6,341 nt of DNA from positions 1 through 6,341 of the forward strand of contig CAMZKR010000098.1 of assembly GCA_947311335.1 (NCBI GenBank). Direction: 5' to 3'. Of this stretch, positions 1 through 6,341 are shown in pieces. How positions within the stretch are numbered: the first letter of the stretch is position 1; each line of letters begins with the position of its first letter. A program made the translations under genes and the position numbers. The notes under the pieces are model-generated. The model ran no database searches, was not told where the DNA came from, and saw nothing but the letters and a program-made list of their open reading frames with translations. This DNA is from an uncultured bacterium (lineage in GTDB: Bacteria; Patescibacteriota; Gracilibacteria; BD1-5; UBA6164).

Positions 1-1
1 T

Positions 2-118
2 AATACTGAACCTGAAACAGAAGAAGAAAACATTAATGAACCTGAAACAGAAAAAGAAAATAATACTGAATCTGAAACAGAAACAGACAAAGAAAATAGT
101 AATGAAACAGAAATCATA
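2..118 (+). repeat. In-frame degenerate tandem repeat encoding an acidic tract
   Basis: Three units can be aligned: 8-37 (30 bases), 38-67 (30 bases) and 68-103 (36 bases). Each begins with GAA-CCT/TCT-GAA-ACA-GAA and ends with Asn/Thr-rich codons. A fourth partial unit (GAA ACA GAA) starts at 104. The AAT ACT just before 8 matches the end of unit 2, so the array continues left of the window. All unit lengths are multiples of three, so copy-number change would keep the frame. It encodes Glu-Pro/Ser-Glu-Thr-Glu units. Confidence 0.75.
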
Positions 119-232
119 ATGAAAAAAGATGTACATTTTCAGGATTGATTAGTAAAATCAGGAGATAAAATCTCAATAAGTATAGAAGAACTAAAGAAAA
201 TGCCTAACGAATGGTATAAAAAAATAATATAA
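2..232 (+). CDS. 3' end of an unrecognised acidic-repeat phage protein (partial)
   Basis: The reading frame is open from the left edge and stops at TAA 230-232, giving 76 visible residues, so the start lies outside the window. Residues up to about 38 are an extremely acidic, low-complexity stretch rich in Glu, Thr and Asn, built on an EPETE-like unit. This is followed by a short, more ordinary C-terminal part beginning near MKKDVHFQDGLVKSG (positions 119-163) and ending NEWYKKII. One in-frame TGA (146-148) falls in QDGLVKSG and must be read through; Gly suits a turn there. A Trp in the same tail is encoded by TGG. The position just before the major tail protein suggests a head-tail connector, head decoration or neck protein, but I do not recognise a family. 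The acidic segment is probably disordered. An internal ATG at 119 could start a 37-residue peptide, but the upstream frame is clearly coding-like. Confidence 0.6.
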
Positions 233-248
233 TATCTAACCATTAAAT

Positions 249-1037
249 ATGTTAAATAGTAATGCATTTCCAACTATTGCTGGAATGCTAAGAATAAAGA
301 AATTAGAGCCTGATGTAATGTGAGCAGACTGAACTATGATAACACCAGCGTCTAAATATGTTGATATTGAATGTGCAATGAATACGTCGTGAAGTTTTTG
401 AATTTCAGACACAAAAAAGATAGAGTGTAGAAATGACTCTGTAACACTTACTAAACCTAAATGAAATATATCATTTAAAATTTTAAAAACTAAGAATGTT
501 GATTTGCTTTGATTACTACTGGGGCTAACAGTAGAGAATACACAAGCACAATTAAAATCTATAAATATAACAGTTGCATTATCTAGTGAAGACAATGCTG
601 AAATCTTAGAAAGATCATCTGACTTTAATTGAATACAAAATATTGTAGTGAAATCAGAAGATCTAAGTACTACTTATGTTGATTGAACTGATTATACATC
701 ATCATTAACTTGAACTTGAACAACTTTAATTACAAGAATAGCAAGTGGTTCTATTCCGGCAGGAGCTATATTGAATGTAGTTTGAGAAATCAATATAAAC
801 TCTTGAAAACTAATTGAATTAGAAATGATACAAAGAGTTGAGAGTCAATTTGCTGTAGAGCTAGTATGATTAGTTGATTGAAAACAGACTTCTTTAAGAT
901 GAGACAGAATGACTTTATCTTGAGACTATCTATTAGAAATGTATGATGTATTCCTTGATTGAGATATTAAATGAGCTGAATTATCATTTGAGTCAGTATC
1001 TGGTTCTAAACTATGATTATTAGATGAAAATATATAA
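249..1037 (+). CDS. Probable major tail (tube) protein
   Basis: This is a 262-residue protein in code 25. The ATG at 249 is the first start after an in-frame TAA at 237; there is no Shine-Dalgarno sequence upstream. It probably polymerises into the tail tube around the tape measure protein. The case rests mainly on context: a moderate-sized beta-rich protein, then a strong terminator, then chaperone-sized, tape measure and Dit genes. Within the protein, the segment at residues 145-175 (DGTDYT near 146, then SGSIPAGA near 166-173) resembles the loop-strand pattern of many phage tail-tube proteins. The C-terminal part alternates hydrophobic strands with turns. About 19 glycines are TGA and 5 are GGN; the first TGA (321-323) would end a standard-code reading at residue 24. 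The neighbouring upstream gene ends only 16 bases before the start. A head-completion protein is the main alternative. No sheath gene follows, which argues against a contractile tail. Confidence 0.6.
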
Positions 1038-1051
1038 TATTAAAGAAAAAT

Positions 1052-1090
1052 AAAAAAATAAGAAGTATGTAAACTTCTTATTTTTTTTAT
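1052..1090 (+). terminator. Strong intrinsic terminator after the major tail protein gene
   Basis: A perfect inverted repeat pairs 1052-1066 with 1073-1087 around a 6-base loop (ATGTAA). The core is TAAGAAGT/ACTTCTTA, extended by seven A-T pairs, and the right arm runs into a tract of eight T. It starts 14 bases after the TAA of the upstream gene. The stem is symmetric with an A-tract on the left, so it could also work in reverse, but no minus-strand gene is visible to need it. Partial read-through or a new promoter would be needed to transcribe the genes that follow. Confidence 0.85.
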
Positions 1091-1141
1091 TCTTATAAAA
1101 CTTATACTACTATATAACTTATAGTTTTTAATAAAAAAAAT
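1091..1141 (+). other. AT-rich leader between terminator and chaperone-position gene
   Basis: This 51-base stretch is almost pure A/T. It contains a direct repeat AACTTATA (1099-1106 and 1116-1123, 17 bases apart) and ends in a run of eight A just before the ATG. It is the only place in the window with room for an internal promoter for the following genes. TATA-like boxes are everywhere in such DNA and no -35 box stands out, so I do not call a promoter. The repeat spacing would suit a regulator site, but nothing else supports one. Confidence 0.3.
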
Positions 1142-1666
1142 ATGAATAATAGAATTTTAAGGAGAATATTAATATTTAATATTAAACATTTAAATTGAAA
1201 GGTTAGAAAAATAAAGATTAAAGAGCCTTTTATATCAGATATTTTAGAGTTAGAAAATGAAATAGAAACAGGTTGAGATATGTTTAAAGCAGTAAACAAG
1301 ATCATTCCAATAACAAGAAAAGAATTTAAAATATCTTGACAAACAATACTTAAATGACTACTCAAACTTATTGTAAAAGATAATAGCAGTAAAAAAACAG
1401 TAGGTAATAGTTCTAGTAAAAACATATTACTAATATCAGCACTAGATAGAATATGTGAGAGATATTGAGCCTATTTACCAAATGAGATAATATATAAAAT
1501 AACTTTTACTCAACTTGCATCTATGTTTAATGCTATAGAATATAACTATAACATAGATAATGACAAAGAAGATAAAAACGCTAAATTTACAGTATGAAAT
1601 ATAGATGTTGATAGAGTAATTAAAAAAATAGAAAATAATAGCACACCTATGAAATTTACTATATAA
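1142..1666 (+). CDS. Putative tail assembly chaperone
   Basis: This is a 174-residue protein in code 25; ATG 1142 is the first start after an in-frame TAA at 1115. Chaperones of this kind (like lambda gpG/gpGT) bind the tape measure protein and bring in tube subunits. The assignment is by position: it lies between the tube gene and the tape measure gene and ends 10 bases before the latter. Two helical-looking parts are visible. Residues 20-80 hold KIKIKEPFISDILELENEIE, a charged start resembling chaperone N-termini. Residues 95-125 hold ERYGAYLPNEI and a helix, reminiscent of the second (T-like) domain. A Ser/Lys/Asn linker (about 82-94) lies between. No separate overlapping T frame exists downstream. 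There are six TGA and two GGT glycines. An AAGGAG at 1159-1164 lies inside the gene and could point to a later non-ATG start such as ATA 1172. No sequence match was recognised outright. Confidence 0.5.
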
Positions 1667-1676
1667 AAACAAATAT

Positions 1677-4600
1677 ATGTGAAGCCTAAAAGAAGATTCA
1701 ATAGATATAACAATGGACATAGACTTAAATAATTTAGATGCTAAACTAAAAAGTGCAGAATCTAAAATAAATAAGTTTTCAGAGAGTGTAGAATGAATAA
1801 ACCCTAAGATAAATTTAAACACATCAGAAACAATTACTTGAATTGATAATATTAATAAAAAGTTAAAACTATTAAAGAAAAGTAGTAATTTTAAGCCTAA
1901 GATAGATATATCTGAATTAAAGGAAAAGATAAACTCTTTAAAGACAGTTGCCCAAAAAACAGCTATAGACACTTGAAAGTCTATAAATTGAGTAGAATTT
2001 AGTAAACTTTCAAATAAAATAATTAAACTTAAAGTAAAATTAATTGAACTAAAAAAATTACAGTCTCAATTAGTAAAAGCTTGATGATTAAAAACAGATT
2101 CATATAAAAGAGTATCAACTGCAGTAAATGATATAAATTTTAAACTCACAGAGGCAAATAAAAGAATGAGAAGACTTAGAACCACTTGAGATCAAACAGT
2201 TTGAAGATTAACATCTCTATTTAATAAATTTTCAATATCATTATCATCTGTAGTAAGAGCTTTTGCATGATTTTATATTATGCAAAAAGCAATAGCAGCT
2301 ATAAATTTTGTAACTAATTGAGCAGCAGATGCTTTTATTGAATTTGAATCAGCACTTGCTAATGTAAATAAAGCAATGGACTTGACTAAACAAGAATTAG
2401 ACTTGATATGAGACTCATTTTTAGATATGTCAAAGACTATGCCTACTACAGCAGTTGAACTAACTAATATAGGAGCCTCACTATGAAGAATGTGATTAGA
2501 AAAAGAAAATGTTATTGCTTTAACACAAGTAATATGACAACTTAAAACCACTGTAGATTGAATAGATGCACAACAAGCAGCAGAGGAACTATTTAGATTA
2601 TTAGATGTATCTTGACAAACTGTAACTGATTTTGATAATATCTCATCAGCTTTAACTTGACTAGCAAATAATTTTAAAACAACCGAGTGAGGAATGCTAC
2701 ATTTTGTGAATCAAATATCTTGATTATGAGCTACAACTAATATGTCAGCACAAGATTTATTGTGATTTGCAGCAGCTTTTACTGATGCTTGAATAAAAGC
2801 AGAATGATGATGAACAGCTTTTGTTAAGGCAACTTCAATGATGCAGACAGCAGTTGTAACATCATCAGAAAAACTAAAAATATTTTGATCACTTATAGGA
2901 CAAACAGCAGATGAATTTAAAAAATCTTGGAATGAAAATTCAGCTGATACAATGATAAAAGTATTAGAGTGAATAAACTCACAATGAGAGAAATCAGTGT
3001 TAGTACTACAAGAGCTATTTTGAAAAAATATAAGAGTACAAAATGCACTTACCAGGGTTGCAGCTAAACATTGATTATTAGAAAAGGCAGTAAGGTCGTC
3101 AAGAGAAGAAATGGTTAAGAATAGTGCTAGGATTACCGAATATAACAAAAGGTTAAATACTACTGAAGCAATGTTACAAGTAAACACTAATAGGTGGAAA
3201 GCTTGGCAAACTAAAATCTGAAAGTCTACATCTAAAGTAAAATTAGCTTTAAGTGATTTATGAATACAAATTTTAGCTTTCTCTTCTTTTGTTTGAGTAA
3301 TACTTGATTGATTATTATTAGTAATACAAATATTTTTATCATGAGTAGTAGTTGGTTTTGGCTGGATGGTTAGTCTAGCTGGATGAATAATATGATGATT
3401 AATAGATATATTTAAAAATATATGAGTAGTGTTATCTTGGTTAGTAGACAATGCTAAAATAGCAGCTCATAATTTTTGAGAAGCCTTTCAGAATGTACCA
3501 ACTGCCATACAATCCATCCTTAGAATAGCAATGAAGGCTATAATCTGATTAATAAATGCACCTGGTAGACTAATAAATTTATTAGTTAAGAAATTAACAG
3601 ATGTAATACCTTGACTATCAGAACTTTTATGAAATATAAAAGTACCTCCAATTGATAGTTCTGTTGTAGATTGACTTATTAAAATAGAATGAGCTGTTGA
3701 GCCAGTATATCAGAGTTTTAAAAAACTAAGTTGATTAAAATTTAATAATTTACAAAAATGATTTGATATATGAAGAAAGATTAGTTGATTTTGAGTTAAG
3801 CTAGCAGATAGTGCTATTTGATGATTCATGAGTAAATTAAACACTTATGAGCAATGAAAAGATGATATTTCTTGAACCTGAAAACAATATAATATAAAAG
3901 ATACATGAGATAACTTAAATAATGTATTAAAACAGATTACAGATGATTTAGAAGATACAGAGGAAGACTTAGGTTGATGAACCTGATGATGAAGACATAA
4001 ATGATGAAGCCGCAAATGATGAGCAAGACAAAAAGTTTTAAATTCTGAAGCATTATCATTATCAGATCAATTATGATTGTTAAAACTAATAGAAGAACAA
4101 GAAATATTTATAGCTAATAATAATGAAGAAGTATTAGAAGCTAAAAAAAGAAGACTTAACAGTATAAAAGAATTATTAAATAGATATAATAAAAGCTCAA
4201 AAGAATGACTACAAATACAAAAAGAAATACTATCAGTACAAACAAGTATTAGAGCTACAAATAATGCTATTTTTAATGAAAAAAAGAAGTACTTAGATTG
4301 ATTAAATTCAGAAGCAGACAAAGAAAAAGATATTTATACTAGATATAAGAAAAGATTAAGAGTACTAAATTGACTTATAGATTTACAAAGCGAGTATGCA
4401 GATGATAAAGAAAAGATAATAAGCATAAATGAAAAGATACTAGATTCAGAAAATAATATAATAGAAAGTATAGAAGAACTAAAAGCATCACAAAAAAACG
4501 CTGCAAATGAGTTTGGAGATAGTATATGATCTGAACTAGACAATGCATCAGATAAGGTTGATGAATTAGCAAGGTCTATATCAAGTATAACAACGGAATT

Positions 4601-5429
4601 AGAAAAATTAGAATCAAGTTTAGATAAGTCATTAAGTAAACTAGATAAAACAAAAGATGACAAACTTAGTAGTGCAGCCTTAGACATATATGAGGAAAGA
4701 AAAAAGTTAGAAGAAAAGTTAAATGACTTAAAAAGAAAATGAGTAGATGACACATATTTATGATTAAGTGAAAGCCAAATAAAAGATATGTGAAAAGACG
4801 CAAATTACTGATGAACTTATAACTCCGACGATTTATTAAAATATAAGCAGATATTAAGTGATATTAGTAAACTAAATAATGAAGAAAAGCTAATAAAAGA
4901 AAATATAAGTGATAAAGACAAGCTAAATGATGATATAAAAAAATGAAAACTAACAAAAGTAGAGAAAATAATAGAAGATATTAAAATACAGAGAGAACAG
5001 CTATTAGAAAAGTACAATGAAGAAAAAGATAGACTTGAAGAAGAGAAAGCAGCAGAAGAACAAAAATTTGCAGATGCTAAAACAAGACTAAATAAATTAA
5101 ATAATCTTAAAACACTTATAGAAAAAGAATTTACAACTCTTATTCTTAGTGAAGAAGAAAAAAGGCTGGAGTCTTTTAGAAAACAATATTATGAGGCTAA
5201 AAGATTGCTAGATATTCTAAATGAGATTAAAGATGCATGATGAAACGTATGAAGTAATATAGCAACTAGTAATATAAAGGATTCATTATGAGTAGATAAT
5301 ATACAAAATAAAACTGATGTAAAAATGGACAATACCTTTATAATAAAAGAAGAAATTGATATAAAGAAAGCTTGAAAATTATTATGAAAACAAATTAGTA
5401 AAGCACAAAAAACAAATAATACTTTTTAA
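1677..5429 (+). CDS. Tail tape measure protein, TP901 type
   Basis: This 1250-residue protein in code 25 sets tail length and is thought to pass into the host envelope at DNA ejection. ATG 1677 is chosen over ATG 1713 because it gives a natural N-terminus (MGSLKEDSIDITMDIDLNNL). Residues 1-215 are Lys-rich helices. Residues 220-400 are the TP901/PhageMin tape-measure core: it begins FIEFESALANVNKAM, has LGRMGL at 269-274, and ends near GGGTAFVKA (377-385). Residues 529-590 are a long hydrophobic segment likely to insert in a membrane. Residues 766-784 are a Gly/basic linker. Residues 785-1185 are a Glu/Lys-rich coiled coil. Residues 1213-1240 include the MDNTFIIKEEIDIKKAG end typical of tape measures. 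I count about 92 Gly, 83 of them TGA, and five TGG Trp codons. At roughly 0.15 nm per residue it would give a tail near 190 nm. No stop or frameshift breaks the frame. Confidence 0.93.
3972..4028 (+). other. TGA-dense glycine/basic linker within the tape measure gene
   Basis: Nineteen consecutive codons (residues 766-784) read GGGTGGGRHKGGSRKGGAR. Nine are TGA, including three in a row at 3984-3992 and pairs at 3975, 4002 and 4017. It separates the membrane-like half of the protein from the long coiled coil. Read as Trp it would give an implausible WW/WWW cluster, so this is among the best local evidence for Gly. The only CGC codon of the tape measure gene is here (4011). Confidence 0.85.
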
Positions 5430-5438
5430 TTATAAAAA

Positions 5439-6302
5439 ATGATTAATAATTGCTGAATAAATAATAATAGTATAAATTGAGAATGTGGTATTTTATATAA
5501 TAATGAATTACTTACTGATATATGATTTTTAGTAGATGGTAAATACATTAATTTATGAGATATGTGTAAAACTAATATATGAGAATGAAGTTTAATTTTA
5601 GAAACTAATATATTTAATTTAGCAGAAAAACAGATTTTTCAAAGTGAGTCATCAATTATAGATTGATGACTTATACATAACTCACGTTTTTCTAAAAAAG
5701 AGATAAATATTAAATTATTAATTTTAAGGAATAATATAGATGATATAATATTAGAAATACAAAATTTAAAAAGATTATTAAATAAAAGATGATTATTTTT
5801 AATAAGAAAGATACTAAATAGAGAATATAGAATATGATGTATTTTACATAATGTAGAAGTTAATAAACTTTCTCAAGATTGAACAGAGATTGAATTATCT
5901 ATATTATCATTAGAACCGAATTTTTATCTTGAAGAAAATAATACATTAGAATATATTTGAAATAGCTGACTTTTTAATTGAACTATCTTTATTAAAGATA
6001 CTGATACAAATGTTGTATTAGATTTTATTATTAAAATAAATTCTATTGTATGAAATATAGATTCTATAGAAATTGTAATAAACTGATTCAAACTTATTTT
6101 AAATAAAACAATAAATGAATGAGATTTAATTTATATTAGATCAGAAGATATATTTATTAATTGAGAAGACTTTTTTGAGTATTCTTGAAAAAATCCTGAA
6201 CTTGAACCTTGACAGATGACTAATATTGACATTAACTTTATATGATGATGAAATGCAACAGATTATAATTTAGAAATTATATATAAAAATATTAGTTTAT
6301 AA
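5439..6302 (+). CDS. Distal tail protein (Dit), siphovirus tail-component family
   Basis: This is a 287-residue protein in code 25. Dit forms a ring at the tail tip that joins the tube to the baseplate or adhesin. The layout matches the Sipho_tail/Dit family. An N-terminal beta region is followed by DGGLIHNSRFSKKEINIKLLI (about 75-95, the place of the family's R-E-I motif). Then come a helix with IQNLKRLLNKRGLFLI, a strand-rich part ending SLEPNFYLEE (157-166), and a C-terminal jelly-roll-like domain with NGEDFF and LEPGQMTNIDINF (255-267), the usual L-x-P-G-x-N motif. The Gly of LEPG (258) and of NGEDFF are TGA, independent support for TGA=Gly. About 23 glycines are TGA and 2 are GGT. ATG 5439 follows the tape measure stop by 9 bases; a second in-frame TAA at 5433 rules out an earlier start or a fusion. 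There is no Shine-Dalgarno sequence. Length and gene order fit a siphovirus. Confidence 0.85.
5647..5671. repeat. Perfect 10-bp inverted repeat inside the Dit gene
   Basis: AGTCATCAAT at 5647-5656 pairs perfectly with ATTGATGACT at 5662-5671 around the 5-base loop TATAG. No T-tract follows directly, so it is not a standard intrinsic terminator. A second short pair (GTGAG 5644-5648 with CTCAC 5681-5685) could form a competing stem. It encodes residues around ESSIIDGGLI and may be chance in AT-rich DNA. Confidence 0.6.
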
Positions 6303-6311
6303 TAATACATA

Positions 6312-6341
6312 ATGTTAAATTTAAATATAAAAATAAATATA
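6312..6341 (+). CDS. Start of a further tail gene (partial)
   Basis: ATG 6312 lies 9 bases after the Dit stop and opens ten codons (MLNLNIKINI) to the right edge. The spacing and A/T-rich context without a Shine-Dalgarno sequence match the other starts in this window. In siphoviruses the gene after Dit usually encodes the tail-associated lysin/adhesin hub protein (Tal, gp27-like). Ten residues are too few to test that here. Confidence 0.45.
   Translation, partial: MLNLNIKINI

Noticed and set aside
1091..1141. A sigma70-type promoter for the chaperone and tape measure genes
   Set aside because: TATA-like hexamers abound in this AT-rich DNA and none has a convincing -35 partner at the right distance.
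1163..1186. AT palindromes (AATATTAATATT and relatives) near the start of the chaperone-position gene
   Set aside because: They are made only of A and T, and such palindromes are expected by chance at this composition.
1618..1700. A lambda-style G/T programmed frameshift at the A7 run 1622-1628 near the chaperone gene end
   Set aside because: A -1 shift meets TAA at 1636 and a +1 shift meets TAG at 1629, so no extended product can form and no separate T frame exists before the tape measure start.
1713..1715. ATG 1713 as the tape measure start
   Set aside because: It is the first ATG if TGA 1680-1682 is taken as a stop. With TGA as Gly, ATG 1677 extends the frame naturally by 12 residues and gives tight 10-base spacing to the upstream gene.
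2711..3451. Long minus-strand frame (246 codons) and other minus-strand open frames at 236-595, 1102-1425, 1475-1972, 2273-2551, 4067-4321, 4334-4753, 4817-5017
   Set aside because: All lie opposite the code-25 genes. Their products are low-complexity, rich in Ser, Phe, Leu and Ile, with no recognisable domain. The Ser excess comes from TCA, the complement of the frequent TGA. They are shadows.
4375..4572. 65-codon minus-strand frame nested within another minus-strand frame
   Set aside because: Low-complexity Leu/Phe/Tyr-rich sequence opposite the coiled-coil part of the tape measure gene; a composition artefact.
5405..5445. Possible terminator between the tape measure and Dit genes
   Set aside because: Only A- and T-runs are present (ACAAATAATACTTTTT); no stable GC-containing stem forms, and the gap is 9 bases.
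2..6302. TGA read as tryptophan (code 4, Mycoplasma-like) instead of glycine
   Set aside because: It would put Trp at conserved glycines (LGRMGL, LEPG), create WWW clusters at 3975-4022 and 2805-2813, and raise Trp to about 6% of residues while TGG is already in use at sensible places.

Overview
The window is part of a tail gene module from a bacteriophage or prophage that reads TGA as glycine (genetic code 25). Under the standard code the + strand has no long gene. With TGA read as an amino acid, four complete and two partial genes tile nearly the whole + strand, all in the same direction, with short gaps, and all five visible genes stop at TAA. I count about 132 in-frame TGA codons against about 19 GGN glycine codons. 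Three things show that TGA is Gly rather than Trp: TGA falls on conserved glycines of tail-protein families, it forms a Gly-rich linker in the tape measure gene, and TGG is used separately where Trp is expected. This code is known from Gracilibacteria and Absconditabacteria (BD1-5/SR1, in the Candidate Phyla Radiation), so the likely host is one of these very small, probably episymbiotic bacteria. The DNA is strongly AT-rich, Arg is almost always AGA/AGG, and no start has a Shine-Dalgarno sequence at normal spacing.

Layout, left to right: (1) the 3' end of an unrecognised gene with an acidic 30-36-base repeat, 2-232; (2) a probable major tail (tube) protein, 249-1037; (3) a strong intrinsic terminator, about 1052-1090, inside the only sizeable intergenic gap; (4) a small protein in the tail assembly chaperone position, 1142-1666; (5) a 1250-residue TP901-type tape measure protein, 1677-5429; (6) a siphovirus-type distal tail protein (Dit), 5439-6302; (7) the first codons of a further gene, from 6312, where siphoviruses usually carry the tail-associated adhesin/lysin gene.

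The genes fit one assembly line. The chaperone coats the tape measure protein, the tape measure sets tail length, the tube protein polymerises around it, and Dit forms the hub at the tip that joins the tube to the host-binding apparatus. The order and the absence of a sheath gene between tube and tape measure indicate a long, flexible, non-contractile tail. The terminator after the tube gene would let the tube protein, needed in many copies, be made in excess over chaperone and tape measure. No RNA gene, integrase, CRISPR array or insertion sequence is visible. I find no supported gene on the minus strand.
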